A stretch of DNA of 40,988 bases, taken from assembly GCA_023416335.1 (NCBI GenBank), contig JAEZHY010000072.1:1-40988 (forward strand). Reading direction: 5' to 3'. A model generated the notes under the pieces. The model did no database searches, was not told where the DNA came from, and worked only from the letters and a program-made list of their open reading frames with translations. Below, one piece after another: positions 24,700 to 33,675 of this stretch (positions are counted from its first letter, which is position 1; every line of letters begins with the position of its first letter). Position numbers and translations under genes: made by a program. This stretch comes from Pseudomonadota bacterium (lineage in GTDB: Bacteria > Desulfobacterota > Syntrophobacteria > Syntrophobacterales > Syntrophobacteraceae).

Positions 24700-25164
24700 T
24701 CAGCCCTCTTTTGAACTGCAACCCGGCAACTTGACTATCTGGAACCAGTATTCGCCGAACTTTCTGATAATATCGCACATACTTTCGAAAGTAACAGGTT
24801 TTGTTATATACGAGTTTGCACCGCTGGAATATGTCAGCAGGACATCCTCTTCCGCCTGTGAGGTCGTCAATACAATCACCGGGATCGATTTTAGATTCGG
24901 GTCCTGCCTGATTTCCTTGAGAGCCTGGCGTCCATCCATCTTCGGCATGTTCAAATCGAGAAGAATCAAATCCGGACGGGGAGACGATGCCGGATCGGAG
25001 TACTTTCCCTGGTGCCTGAGGTAATCCAACAGTTCCAATCCATCCGCAACTATACGAAGATCATTCAGTAGTTTACTGCGTTCGAAGGCATCCTGAACCA
25101 GAATCACGTCATCTTCGTCGTCATCCGCCATGAGTATTATGGCGGGATTGCATTTCACATCCAT
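24700..25164 (-). CDS. CheY-like response regulator (Rcp1 type)
   Basis: A single receiver domain of 154 residues with no output domain. The acidic pocket is visible (ADDDEDD near residue 15), the phosphoacceptor Asp is in LILLDLNMPKMDG, the Thr is in VIVLTTS and the Lys is in SYITKPV. The extended DDEDD and the long loop (HQGKYSDPASSPRPD) are typical of Rcp1-like regulators, which pair with phytochrome-type kinases. Its start overlaps the end of the kinase gene by 10 nt, so the two form a coupled two-component pair. Output is probably by protein-protein contact. Confidence 0.95.
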   Translation of the reverse strand: MDVKCNPAIILMADDDEDDVILVQDAFERSKLLNDLRIVADGLELLDYLRHQGKYSDPASSPRPDLILLDLNMPKMDGRQALKEIRQDPNLKSIPVIVLTTSQAEEDVLLTYSSGANSYITKPVTFESMCDIIRKFGEYWFQIVKLPGCSSKEG

Positions 25165-26768
25165 TCTCTCTTGTCCTCGCTGGGCGGATTCAATTCAAGC
25201 AGACCATGCCGAAATGAGTTTTGCGTGCCGGTTTCCGCCTGATGAACCGGCAGTTTTACAATAAATGTAGTTCCCCGTCCGGGGGTGCTTTCAGCGGTAA
25301 TTGTACCGTGATGGTGCACCACAATGCTTCTGCAGATTGTCAGACCCATGCCGGTCCCCGGATACTCCTTTTTGCCGTGCAGCCTCTGAAAAGCGGTGAA
25401 GATCTTATCCATGTATTTTTCCTCAAACCCTATGCCGTTGTCCGAGAACCTGATCTCACACTGCTCTTCTTCCTTGCCGTTGGATTCACACGTGCTGTGA
25501 ACTACAATCCGAGGTGGCGTATCAAGCCGGTGAAACTTCAGGGCATTTGAGAGAATGTTCTGAAACAACTGTCTCATCTGAGCGGCATCGGCATCTATGG
25601 TGGGAAGAGTATCGGCCTCTATTCGTGCGCTCGTCTCGAGTACACTTTCAGACAGATCGTCCTGCACCTCGACAAAAATCCGGTTGAGGTCTACACGCGT
25701 AAATTCGGCCTTCTTTCTGAGGATCCGGGAGTAATCCAGGATGGCAAGGATGAGATTTTGCATTCGACCGGCAGATGCAACCATCCTCTCGAGGAAATCC
25801 GTCCCTTTCGGTCCGAGTCGATCACCACTCTCGAGCTTGAGCCTGTCTCCAAAAGCCTGAATCTTGCGCAACGGCTCCTGAAGGTCATGCGAGGCAATGA
25901 ATGCGAAATCCTCCAGTTCCCTGTTCTTTAAGTAAAGTTCATTGCTGAGCTTTTTCAAGTCTGCTGCACGGGCATTGAGTAACGCAATATGATGCGTCAA
26001 TTCATGCACCATCGATTCGAGTGCGGAAGCGAGAATGCCGATTTCATCCTTTCGACGCAAACCGAGGGAAGATGAATAATCCCCGTCTTCCACTCTTTTG
26101 GCGTATGCAACGGCTTTTTCGATCGGTCCCGTGAGGTGCCAGGCGGTGAAGAACGAAATGAGAATTCCCAGGAATACTCCTGTAATCCCGCCAAAGAGGA
26201 GCAACCTTTTTGTTGTCCGGGTTAACTCGGTCAATGTGGCCTGACGCTCGTCCAGAAGATTGCTCTCGTGCACTTTAATTTCATCGAGGCTGGACCTCAA
26301 TGCATCCATATGGACGTCGCCCTTGCCTGAATCGATGAACTCAATTACGGATTCGAAACGCTCGGATCCCGCGTTAACTGCCCGCCGAAGATCCAGGAGC
26401 GGATTTACTCCCGTTCGGAGCCAATCGGAGTAATGACGGTGGAGTTGCCTCAAAGTTGCCTGGTGCAGGGGATTATCGCGTGTAAGCATCGTGAGGGAGT
26501 CAAAATGGCTCTGAAAAGCATCGATTGCCGATGTCAGGGGGCGCAGGAACTTTTCATCGCCTGTAATCGCGAACGCGCTTCGTGCCATTTCGATAGTCAG
26601 AATGTCCGATAGAAGATTGTCGGTTTTTTCTATCACTCTGTGGGAATGGAGGGTCCATTTCCTTGCATCGAGCATTTTCGTCAGACTGCTGAAGCTGAAG
26701 GCCAGCAATGCAATAAAAACGGAAAGGTTGACGGCGAAGCCGATGAGGATCTTCCATTTAAGACGCAT
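25155..26768 (-). CDS. Membrane sensor histidine kinase (CHASE3-HAMP-HisKA-HATPase)
   Basis: 537 residues. A transmembrane helix at residues 8-30 is followed by a helical extracytoplasmic domain at about 30-190 (CHASE3-like: TDNLLSDILTIEMARSAFAITGD). The second transmembrane helix is at 193-212 (FGGITGVFLGILISFF), followed by HAMP at 213-265. A HisKA domain with the phosphorylated His in FIASHDLQEPLRK (near residue 297) and a HATPase_c domain follow. N box NILSNALKFH, G1 DNGIGF and G2 GTGMGL are all present. It autophosphorylates and passes the phosphate to the response regulator encoded next. The input signal is not known. The HisKA and catalytic sequences are close to the bacteriophytochrome type, as is the partner. 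Confidence 0.95.
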   Translation of the reverse strand: MRLKWKILIGFAVNLSVFIALLAFSFSSLTKMLDARKWTLHSHRVIEKTDNLLSDILTIEMARSAFAITGDEKFLRPLTSAIDAFQSHFDSLTMLTRDNPLHQATLRQLHRHYSDWLRTGVNPLLDLRRAVNAGSERFESVIEFIDSGKGDVHMDALRSSLDEIKVHESNLLDERQATLTELTRTTKRLLLFGGITGVFLGILISFFTAWHLTGPIEKAVAYAKRVEDGDYSSSLGLRRKDEIGILASALESMVHELTHHIALLNARAADLKKLSNELYLKNRELEDFAFIASHDLQEPLRKIQAFGDRLKLESGDRLGPKGTDFLERMVASAGRMQNLILAILDYSRILRKKAEFTRVDLNRIFVEVQDDLSESVLETSARIEADTLPTIDADAAQMRQLFQNILSNALKFHRLDTPPRIVVHSTCESNGKEEEQCEIRFSDNGIGFEEKYMDKIFTAFQRLHGKKEYPGTGMGLTICRSIVVHHHGTITAESTPGRGTTFIVKLPVHQAETGTQNSFRHGLLELNPPSEDKREWM

Positions 26769-26794
26769 GATCGAGAACTCAGGATAACAGGTTT

Positions 26795-26827
26795 CTGGAA
26801 TCCGAGCCGCGGCAATGCCGGATGACG
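26795..26827. repeat. Partial dispersed repeat
   Basis: A segment that resembles one arm of the intergenic repeat at 34.7 and 39.7 kb (a CTGGA-TCC...GCCGG-ATGACG hairpin type). Only about 33 bp match and several positions differ, so this is a degenerate relic at best. Confidence 0.35.
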
Positions 26828-26853
26828 ACAGAACCTCCGGAGCAAAGACGTCA

Positions 26854-26895
26854 GGGCGTTTTCACTACATTTAACGTATTGCAGCAAAAACGCCC
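26854..26895. repeat. 9-bp inverted repeat between DUF362 and kinase genes
   Basis: GGGCGTTTT (26854-26862) and AAAACGCCC (26887-26895) are separated by 24 nt. It lies in the 196-bp gap after the DUF362 gene and before the kinase. It may end the DUF362 transcript or regulate the kinase operon. Confidence 0.45.
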
Positions 26896-26964
26896 CGGCA
26901 AGGCAGGAGACAAAAACTGGAGGCGACGGAGAATCGCTTTCGGGTGAATGCGGTCAATTTCGAA

Positions 26965-28110
26965 TCAAAGGGCGATCAGCTCATAATCCCTGGAGCCAAG
27001 ACCGATCTCTGCGGCATATTTTAATTGATGCTCCCAGTCAATCTGGGGATAAACGGCCTTGATCTTGTCGGTTTTGGCCAACTCGGAATCCTTGAGACAG
27101 GAGGATTCGAGGGGAGGTCTGCTGTTAAGAAGGTCCATAGATGCCTGATCGATTGCAACCGGGTCGGTCGATGCCAGTATCCCAATATCTGCAACGATTG
27201 GAGCGTCCGCAAAAGGATAACAGTCGCAGGCCGGTGAAATCTGAGTGAGGAAGTTTATGAAAACCGATCGTTTCTCTTTACCCTTGATCGCACCGGCAGT
27301 GTATTCGACCATTCTTTCCATGAACCTGGGGAGATCCTTTTCCCAATTGATGGTGAGCGCCCCCTGCGGGCAGGCGTGAATACAACGGGCGCATCCGGCA
27401 CAAAGATTCTGGTCGATATGCATGATCCTGGTAACCGATGGGCTCGGAGCCGCTGCATCCGCGGGCCTTTCGATCAGGGAGATTGCATCCTGGGCACACT
27501 GTTCACGGCAAATCCCGCATCCAATGCAGTTCTTGGAAATCACTTCAGGTGCGACTTCCGAGTGCTGGGCCATTTTCCCTTTGCGCGAAGCTGCGCCCAT
27601 TCCGACGTTCTTTATGGCTCCCCCGAAACCTGCTGCCTCATGGAGTTTGAAGTGAGCCACGGAAATCAGTGAGTCCGCCCGAACCACCGCAGACCCGATA
27701 TAGACCTCCTGGAAGTGCTTGAGGTTGACCGGAACGGCAACTTCATCTCTTCCGTCGATGCCGTCCGCAATTATGAGCGGCGCTCCGACAACGGGATAAG
27801 CAAATCCATTCAGAATGGCGGTGCTGAGATGATCGACCGCGTTTCCGCGTGTGCCTACATAGAGTGTACCGGAATCGGTGAGGAACGGTTTCCCGCCGGA
27901 CTGGTCAACTGAGTCCACGATAGGACGAATAAGGAGTGGACGGATGAACGCAGTGTTGCCTCTCTCGCCGAAATGGATCTTGATCGCCGTGAGTCCGTTT
28001 TTCTTTACGGCTTTTTCCAATCCCGCCACTTTTGCCAGATTCTCGATCTTCTTGAGAAGACTTTGCTCGTGCCCGGCACGCAAACTGGTAAAATATACCC
28101 GACTAGACAT
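26965..28110 (-). CDS. DUF362 domain protein with two 4Fe-4S clusters
   Basis: 381 residues; GAGG lies 6 bp before the ATG. A large N-terminal DUF362 domain (residues 1-185) has the typical IKIHFGERGN and FLTDSGTLYVGTRGN blocks. A bacterial ferredoxin domain follows with cluster 1 CIGCGICREQC (near residue 195) and cluster 2 CAGCARCIHACPQG (near residue 238). A C-terminal DUF362 remainder has SPACDCYPFADAP and STDPVAIDQAS. Such proteins are frequent in anaerobes, where they are presumed electron-transfer proteins; the partner and reaction are unknown. All eight cluster cysteines are present. Confidence 0.93.
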   Translation of the reverse strand: MSSRVYFTSLRAGHEQSLLKKIENLAKVAGLEKAVKKNGLTAIKIHFGERGNTAFIRPLLIRPIVDSVDQSGGKPFLTDSGTLYVGTRGNAVDHLSTAILNGFAYPVVGAPLIIADGIDGRDEVAVPVNLKHFQEVYIGSAVVRADSLISVAHFKLHEAAGFGGAIKNVGMGAASRKGKMAQHSEVAPEVISKNCIGCGICREQCAQDAISLIERPADAAAPSPSVTRIMHIDQNLCAGCARCIHACPQGALTINWEKDLPRFMERMVEYTAGAIKGKEKRSVFINFLTQISPACDCYPFADAPIVADIGILASTDPVAIDQASMDLLNSRPPLESSCLKDSELAKTDKIKAVYPQIDWEHQLKYAAEIGLGSRDYELIAL

Positions 28111-28209
28111 TGTATTCCTCAGTTTTGAATTTGGACCAAGTACAACCGGTTTTCGACAGGTCCTCTTTTAGCAAAGCCAAAAGGAATAATGCAATAAGAG
28201 ACTGTGGAA

Positions 28210-28899
28210 TCATCCTCCTGCGGGGGCCAGGAGGACAGCGATGATCCCCGTAAGAAATATGCCGTCGAAGGTGCCTGCACCCCCTATGGAGGCGACCGGC
28301 GCACGCAGGTGTTTCAGCTTGTCGAGGTGGAGTATGTCTGCGCCGATCAGGGTCCCGAGGGTCCCGGACATGTAGGCGGTCGGCGCGGCCCATTGGTAGT
28401 CGAATATCATTGCCGCAAGAGCCGCAGCCACGGGTGGAATAAGCCAGGGGATGGCCATGCCGACGCCCGGTACAGGCCGAGCGACTTTATAGGTCACGAA
28501 GGTGACAGCCGCGAGCGCCATAAGCATCCTGATCGGATGCGGAGAATTCAGAAGCAGATACAGGGATAGAATTGCCGGAATGACAGCGCCGCCAACGTTT
28601 ACTGCAAGGACCATCTCGTTCTGCCGCCGGATTCGCGGAGGTCGGAAGCGCATTCCAAAAAACGAGACGGTGTCCCACTCGTCTATTTCGTCTTCCAACC
28701 GAATTCTGCGCAGGGGGATGTTAACCATGCTTCCGACAATGCAAAGGAAGAGCAGAGAGAAAAGATACTCGGGCGCAATGCCGATTCTTTCGAAAGCCCA
28801 TGTAAAAAGACCGAACTGGATAAGTCCGAAAGCAATAAAGAGTAAAAAAACGAAAATAAAGATGAAAAAAATAAGAAATGGGGGGAAAAACATAGGCAT
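28210..28899 (-). CDS. DUF1614 integral membrane protein
   Basis: 229 residues with about seven hydrophobic helices. The first is an unusually Phe-rich run (FFPPFLIFFIFIFVFLLFIAF) and the second lies near residues 43-60. After a charged loop (RRIRLEDEIDEWD) come helices around residues 97-118, 123-140, 148-168, 170-190 and 205-227. GTFDGIFLTGIIAVLLA at the C-terminus is characteristic of the DUF1614 family. The function is unknown; it is often found in sulfate reducers and methanogens. The ATG at 28893 is an alternative start with AGGG at proper spacing. Confidence 0.85.
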   Translation of the reverse strand: MPMFFPPFLIFFIFIFVFLLFIAFGLIQFGLFTWAFERIGIAPEYLFSLLFLCIVGSMVNIPLRRIRLEDEIDEWDTVSFFGMRFRPPRIRRQNEMVLAVNVGGAVIPAILSLYLLLNSPHPIRMLMALAAVTFVTYKVARPVPGVGMAIPWLIPPVAAALAAMIFDYQWAAPTAYMSGTLGTLIGADILHLDKLKHLRAPVASIGGAGTFDGIFLTGIIAVLLAPAGG

Positions 28900-29026
28900 C
28901 CCTGTTCCGAAAGTTTTCGATCACTGGTTGAAAACTGATGGCTGTTTACGGGCCGAAGCAGAAAAAGCAGGCAGGGACTATTCCAGGTCGGGTGGAACGA
29001 CCGTGCCTGAAATGCCCATCGGACTT

Positions 29027-29058
29027 TTCGCCCTGGCCGTGTAAAAGGCCAAGGCGAA
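29027..29058. repeat. Hairpin between DUF1614 and pckG
   Basis: TTCGCC-c-TGGCC pairs with GGCCA-a-GGCGAA (one mismatch) around an 8-nt loop. It lies downstream of pckG and may stop its transcript, but no T-run follows. Confidence 0.45.
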
Positions 29059-29164
29059 TATACTACTCGTTAAGAGCAGGACGGAAGTGAAAATCTTCGG
29101 ATCGAGCATCCGTGACTTTGGGCGGAACGGCTCTCAAAGACTGAAGAGCCCCGCCGCATTCAAA

Positions 29165-31069
29165 TCACTCCTTGTACTTTCCCGGAGCTATGCTCGGCCC
29201 ATACTCCTTCCGAATCTCCTGAAGTTTCTCCACTGTCGCGTGCCACATGTCATAGTATCTGGCCGGGCAATCGGGTGCCGTACGATCATAAAAACGGATT
29301 GCGCGCGAGATTTTGGCTATCCAGGGATCGATACGAAACTTGAAAAGCTCCTCATACAATTCCCTGGAAAATTCCTCGTTGAGGAACTTCTTGAACAATC
29401 CCTTGAGGTCATCGTAGATCGGAATGAGACCCAGAGGCGTGCGGTAAGCATCCACCTCATTATGGACGCGCCGTTCGGCCCATTGCAGCCATACCTTCTT
29501 GGCCAACTTGCTCGTGAGGAACTTCCCGTTTTCGCCCCTGAGGAAGTAGTTGACGGCATATATGCGAGGGACCTGCCGCATTCCTTCGACGAATCGAATA
29601 TTGTTGGTGATGTATTGGCCTATTGGGTAGCTGATGAAGTCGAGATTTGCCATGGGTTGAGGAACAAGGACCCCTTCCTGGCCGATTGTTGCCGATGTCG
29701 TTTCAGACTCGAGCGTACATGCCTTGAGGACAATCCCGCTTTCCCAGTCGGTGGATTCTTCGATAGGAACGGAAGTATCGCTGTCCCTGCCCCCATAAAC
29801 GATGCCCTGGACCAGAACCCCGTTCTTGTCGTTGTAGACGGGATCGATGTTCTCAAGGTATCCCAGTCTGAGGGTATATCGGGCATTACTGTGTGCAAAC
29901 GGGATGGGATGCCCCTGCGCGTCCTTTTTACCTTCCTGCCAATCTCCGGAGAAGTTCTTTCCGTGGTCCGGATGATCTACACCCATTCCCAGCCAGTACG
30001 GGTTATTGTCGGGACCTGTCAGAACATTGGAGAAAATTATCTCCAGCCCGGGAGTCTGCAGGGTCTTGAAAATGAGAGGATCGTCTTCCGCGTTGACATC
30101 CTTGATGATGCCGAAAATGCCGTTCTCGACATTTACGGCACGAAACTCGCCATTGATATTGCGGAAGTAGGCAATATCGTCGCCGATGATCTTCTCTCCA
30201 GGGAGCATTGCAGTGGAAGTCTTGCCGCATGCAGAGGGGAAAGCGCCGCAGAAGTGAGTTGCGCGCCTTTTTCCTTCGTTCTGGACGGACATTACGAACA
30301 TATGCTCGCAGAGCCAGCCTTCCATACCGGAGAGTTTGATCGCAAGCCGCATCGCGTGCTTCTTGAGGCCGACACTGTTGCCTGCATACTGATTATTTGC
30401 AGATAGAACGATGAAATCTTCGAGGTCCTGATAAATCCTGCGCTTGTCGAGATCGACGGAGTTGCCGTTTTCATCGAGGCGGCCCGCACTGTGAACGAAG
30501 CGGAAGAATTTATCCTTGTCCGCCATCTGTCGAAAATGTTCGTATCCTCTGCGATAGAGCAGTTCCTCCGAGTGGCACACGTAGAAAGAATCGGTCATCT
30601 GGGCGCATGCTATCGAAAAAGGGCTGTGGGTTGGACCTTCGCAGCTCAGCTTGACGATGGCTTCCTTGCCTTTCATTATTCCTTTGAGGATGCCCCGGAC
30701 TTCGGCGAGTCCTTCATCGCGGTCTTTTGCGTTGAGAGCGCCCATGAGAGGAAGCAGGTCTTTGCCGACCAAATTCTTTGTGGCCCCGGGTGCTCTGCCC
30801 TGGTCATCGAAGCCGTCGTAATGGATTGTATGGGCATCCCTTGCCAGCGGCCTCTCCTCGCCCTTCTCAACGGCCTTTTTACTGATATATTCGGCATCGG
30901 CGTCGCTGTCGTCGCACATATAGACGGAGTCCGGCGCGCAAAGCTCGGTGTACTCACCAACGAATTCAAAAAGCTTGAGGTTGCCAAGGCCGACCAGCTT
31001 TCTGTAGCTCTCGGCTGTCATCTTCTCCTTTAACAGTGGTGCATACCGATTGTTATCGAGATCTGACAT
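29165..31069 (-). CDS. pckG: Phosphoenolpyruvate carboxykinase (GTP)
   Basis: Catalyses oxaloacetate + GTP to phosphoenolpyruvate + CO2 + GDP (EC 4.1.1.32), linking C4 acids to gluconeogenesis; in the reverse direction it can fix CO2. 634 residues is near the usual 600-620. The GTP-type P-loop FPSACGKTSTAM (Lys283) is present, with the following GDDIAYFR metal-site segment and the PEP-binding CEGPTHSP near residue 145. AAGGG lies about 9 bp before the ATG. A GmhB-like gene lies 84 bp upstream on the same strand. A 439-codon plus-strand ORF runs antisense to this gene and is a shadow caused by codon bias. Confidence 0.97.
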   Translation of the reverse strand: MSDLDNNRYAPLLKEKMTAESYRKLVGLGNLKLFEFVGEYTELCAPDSVYMCDDSDADAEYISKKAVEKGEERPLARDAHTIHYDGFDDQGRAPGATKNLVGKDLLPLMGALNAKDRDEGLAEVRGILKGIMKGKEAIVKLSCEGPTHSPFSIACAQMTDSFYVCHSEELLYRRGYEHFRQMADKDKFFRFVHSAGRLDENGNSVDLDKRRIYQDLEDFIVLSANNQYAGNSVGLKKHAMRLAIKLSGMEGWLCEHMFVMSVQNEGKRRATHFCGAFPSACGKTSTAMLPGEKIIGDDIAYFRNINGEFRAVNVENGIFGIIKDVNAEDDPLIFKTLQTPGLEIIFSNVLTGPDNNPYWLGMGVDHPDHGKNFSGDWQEGKKDAQGHPIPFAHSNARYTLRLGYLENIDPVYNDKNGVLVQGIVYGGRDSDTSVPIEESTDWESGIVLKACTLESETTSATIGQEGVLVPQPMANLDFISYPIGQYITNNIRFVEGMRQVPRIYAVNYFLRGENGKFLTSKLAKKVWLQWAERRVHNEVDAYRTPLGLIPIYDDLKGLFKKFLNEEFSRELYEELFKFRIDPWIAKISRAIRFYDRTAPDCPARYYDMWHATVEKLQEIRKEYGPSIAPGKYKE

Positions 31070-31153
31070 GCTTTAATCCCTTCTACGCGGAAAAAGTAAT
31101 AACTGCACGAACATGAGGCTAAGTCAGATTACGCCCGAAAGTTGCATGGAGAA

Positions 31154-31726
31154 TCAAGCACACTCTCCGTAAAGATCCCTTACGGCATCGAGGAGAGACG
31201 TGTAATATGGTTCCCCGGAAAAACAGGTATCCGTGTTTCCCTGTACATCCTTGCGGCACAGGCGTATCCCCCTGCAGCCCGCATTGTTTGCAGCTTGAAT
31301 ATCGGTTTCATGGTCGCCGATGAAAAACGTATCCGAAGGCTTTATGCCGGCAAAGCGGCACGCTGCCAGCAGCATGGCCGGCTCGGGTTTCCTGCAGCCG
31401 CAGAGTTCATCCGGCCGGTGGGGGCAGTAAAAGGCGGCCAGGATCTTCCCCCCGGATTCTTCCACCTTCCGCAGCATTCCCTCATGCATCTCCCAGAAGT
31501 TTTCCCAGCTGATGAAACCTCGATTGATGCCGGACTGGTTGCTTGCCAAAATGACTCCGATGCCCAGTTCCTTCAGAAGCCTGAGCGCAACCAGGGAATC
31601 CTGATAAAACTTGTATTCCTGGATGCTTTTGACATAATCGGGTCTATTCTCGTTCAGAATTCCGTCGCGGTCCAGCAGAAGGAAACGTGAGCTCTTCGGA
31701 TGTGGGGAATCGAACCAGACAAGCAT
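31154..31726 (-). CDS. gmhB: HAD phosphatase, D-glycero-D-manno-heptose 1,7-bisphosphate 7-phosphatase type
   Basis: 190 residues. HAD motif I LLLDRDGILNENR (Asp19, Asp21), motif II SNQSGI, the zinc-loop signature CPHRPDELCGCRKPEP, and motif III/IV GDHETDIQAA are all visible. This fits the GmhB/histidinol-phosphatase group, which removes the C7 phosphate of heptose bisphosphate during LPS inner-core synthesis. The zinc-binding Cys/His loop (C-x-H ... C-x-C) is what separates GmhB from other HAD enzymes. The ribosome-binding site is weak. It sits alone upstream of pckG rather than in a heptose operon, so a related phosphatase role cannot be excluded. Confidence 0.85.
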   Translation of the reverse strand: MLVWFDSPHPKSSRFLLLDRDGILNENRPDYVKSIQEYKFYQDSLVALRLLKELGIGVILASNQSGINRGFISWENFWEMHEGMLRKVEESGGKILAAFYCPHRPDELCGCRKPEPAMLLAACRFAGIKPSDTFFIGDHETDIQAANNAGCRGIRLCRKDVQGNTDTCFSGEPYYTSLLDAVRDLYGECA

Positions 31727-31823
31727 TTTTCAGTAGGTCCATCCTGGTTTCAGTAAATTATGCTCAAATCAGACTTATAAAATGTGTATATTAATTTCAT
31801 AAGCAAGCTGAGTTGAGTGGTGC

Positions 31824-31849
31824 GGAAGCGATATGAGCTTCCTTTTTTT
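31824..31849 (+). terminator. Terminator-like hairpin in the rnc leader
   Basis: GGAAGC (31824-31829) and GCTTCC (31837-31842) form a stem with a 7-nt loop followed by seven T residues. It lies 32 bp before the rnc ATG and points rightward, with no rightward gene upstream. An attenuator in the rnc leader or a simple RNase III-processed hairpin are possible. It also rules out the ATG at 31833 as the rnc start. Confidence 0.65.
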
Positions 31850-31880
31850 AATGCCAAACCTAGAGTATAACATAAGGGCC

Positions 31881-32618
31881 ATGCATCAAGCAATTGATCT
31901 TCAAAAGCTGCAAAACGAACTGGGATACGACTTCCAAAACGCGGAACTTCTTTTTCGTGCGTTGGTTCACCGATCCTTTGCCTACGAAAATCCGGACGTT
32001 GCTGCGGATAACGAGACTCTTGAGTTCCTGGGCGATTCCGTCCTGGGGTTGGCAATAAGTCATCTTCTCATTGAGTTGTTCCCGGACTGCGATGAAGGTG
32101 AACTCTCAAGGCTGCGGTCTTCCATTGTCAACGAACGGGAACTGGCTCAAATCGCTTCTACCGTCAGCCTGGGTGATTACCTCCTTTTAGGAAAAGGAGA
32201 GGAATTGTCGGGGGGACGACAGAAAGCATCCCTGCTCGCCAATGCGCTCGAAGCCCTCCTGGCGTCCGTCTACCTTGACGGAGGTTTGGAGTCCGCTGTT
32301 CGCCTGGTTAAGAAAATGTTTAACCGCTACCTTGAGAACAGAGAGGAGGAATTCCTCCTCAAGGCCCTGGACAAAGATTATAAGACACAACTCCAGGAAA
32401 TCACGCAGGCTAAGCTTAAACTCACTCCGACATACTTCCTCGAATCCGAAGAAGGGCCCGATCACGACAAGACTTTCTTCATGCGAGTAGCCATTTCCGA
32501 CCGCGTGCTTGCTCAGGGGTCGGGTAAGAGCAAGAAGGAAGCGCAACAGGAAGCGGCACGCAAGGCCATTGATGCAATCGAAAGGGATTCGGAATTGCTC
32601 CGTCCAAATGGCTCCTAA
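31881..32618 (+). CDS. rnc: Ribonuclease III
   Basis: Double-strand-specific endoribonuclease that processes rRNA and mRNA precursors. 245 residues from the ATG at 31881 (AAGGG just upstream); earlier in-frame starts fall in or right after the leader hairpin. The nuclease domain covers residues 5-150 with the signature NETLEFLGDSVLGL (Glu and Asp metal ligands) and the second acidic site ALEALLASVYLDGG. The double-strand RNA-binding domain covers about 160-230 (DYKTQLQEITQAK, ending GSGKSKKEAQQEAARKAIDAI). The stop overlaps the next start by 11 nt. First gene of an rnc-radical SAM-era operon. Confidence 0.96.
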   Translation: MHQAIDLQKLQNELGYDFQNAELLFRALVHRSFAYENPDVAADNETLEFLGDSVLGLAISHLLIELFPDCDEGELSRLRSSIVNERELAQIASTVSLGDYLLLGKGEELSGGRQKASLLANALEALLASVYLDGGLESAVRLVKKMFNRYLENREEEFLLKALDKDYKTQLQEITQAKLKLTPTYFLESEEGPDHDKTFFMRVAISDRVLAQGSGKSKKEAQQEAARKAIDAIERDSELLRPNGS

Positions 32619-33675
32619 GAAGATCATATATCCCATATTTCTGCCACATGCCGGGTGCCCGTTTCAGTGCATATACTGTAACCAGAATGCCGTCACGTCC
32701 GCCGGTTCAGCGGAGGAAGAATTCCTCCCATCCGTGCTGAGGCGGTTATACGCTCACGCGGAAGAGGCGCGACGGCTGGAGAGGCCGGGCGAGATCGCTT
32801 TTTTCGGGGGGACTTTTACCGCGCTGGCACCCGAGTTGATCGGCCCGATTCTGCAGGCTGCCTCGGCGTATGTTCGTGAGGACATTTTCACGGGGATCCG
32901 CTTTTCGACCAGGCCGGACTGCCTTGGTCGCGAAGTGCTGGAACTGTTGTCGGGTTTTCCGGTACAGACCGTTGAACTCGGGGTCCAGAGCCTCTCGGAG
33001 GAAGTGCTTGCGGCAAGCCGCAGGGGATACTCGGGCGGCGACGTGAGGAAGGCGGTTGCTTCAGTAAAAGAAAAGGGCTGGAGCCTCGGGATACAGCTTA
33101 TGGCCGGACTGCCTGGAGACAAAGCGGGATTGCTCCTCGAGTCGGTAAGACTTGCGATCGAAATGCGCCCGGATTTTCTGAGAATTTATCCGACACTTGT
33201 ACTGAGAGGGACCGCACTGGCGGCATTGTTCAACAAAGGAGAGTACAAAGCTCTGAGCCTGGATGATGCAATTGCATGGCTGGAGCCTGCTTACGATATG
33301 CTTCTGCATGCGGATATCCCCATCATTCGTATGGGGTTGCATCCTGATGCGGCACTCGAAGAACCCGGTGTGGTCCTTGCCGGTCCGATACACCCTTCCT
33401 TTGGTTATCTTGTTAAGTGCCGCTGGTGGCGCAATCGCGTTGACGCGAAATTCGCGAGTCTTCCTGAAACTGCCGGGTGCAAGCTGCTTCTGAGGGTCCC
33501 GGCAAATCAAATCAGCGAGGTAGTCGGTCCGGCGCGGGAAAACGTGCGACACTGGAAGACGAAATGGCATCTCGAAAGCCTGGAGGTGAAGACAGAGCAG
33601 GAACTCCATGGCATGGAAATGCAACTGGAATGTCAACATATTATAAACACCAGGAGGCGTCCGAGTGACGGCTGA
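32608..33675 (+). CDS. Radical SAM protein (Elp3-like)
   Basis: 355 residues from the ATG at 32608, which overlaps the rnc stop by 11 nt; the frame is open further upstream inside rnc. The radical SAM cluster motif C-x3-C-x2-C is in HAGCPFQCIYCNQ (near residue 17), followed by FFGGTFTAL and VELGVQSL strands typical of the Elp3/coproporphyrinogen-III-oxidase-like branch, and GIQLMAGLPGD. It lacks the acetyltransferase half of true Elp3. Its reaction is unknown; it occurs between rnc and era in several deltaproteobacteria, which suggests an RNA-modification role, but this is inference. Confidence 0.92.
   Translation: MAPKKIIYPIFLPHAGCPFQCIYCNQNAVTSAGSAEEEFLPSVLRRLYAHAEEARRLERPGEIAFFGGTFTALAPELIGPILQAASAYVREDIFTGIRFSTRPDCLGREVLELLSGFPVQTVELGVQSLSEEVLAASRRGYSGGDVRKAVASVKEKGWSLGIQLMAGLPGDKAGLLLESVRLAIEMRPDFLRIYPTLVLRGTALAALFNKGEYKALSLDDAIAWLEPAYDMLLHADIPIIRMGLHPDAALEEPGVVLAGPIHPSFGYLVKCRWWRNRVDAKFASLPETAGCKLLLRVPANQISEVVGPARENVRHWKTKWHLESLEVKTEQELHGMEMQLECQHIINTRRRPSDG

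Noticed and set aside
29087..30406. 439-codon plus-strand ORF
   Set aside because: It is antisense to pckG, which has all enzyme motifs; the long open frame is a by-product of pckG codon bias.
31683..31725. GGTTCGATTCC T-loop-like sequence on the minus strand
   Set aside because: It lies inside the GmhB coding region (residues VWFDSP) and there is no acceptor, D or anticodon arm; a chance match, not a tRNA.
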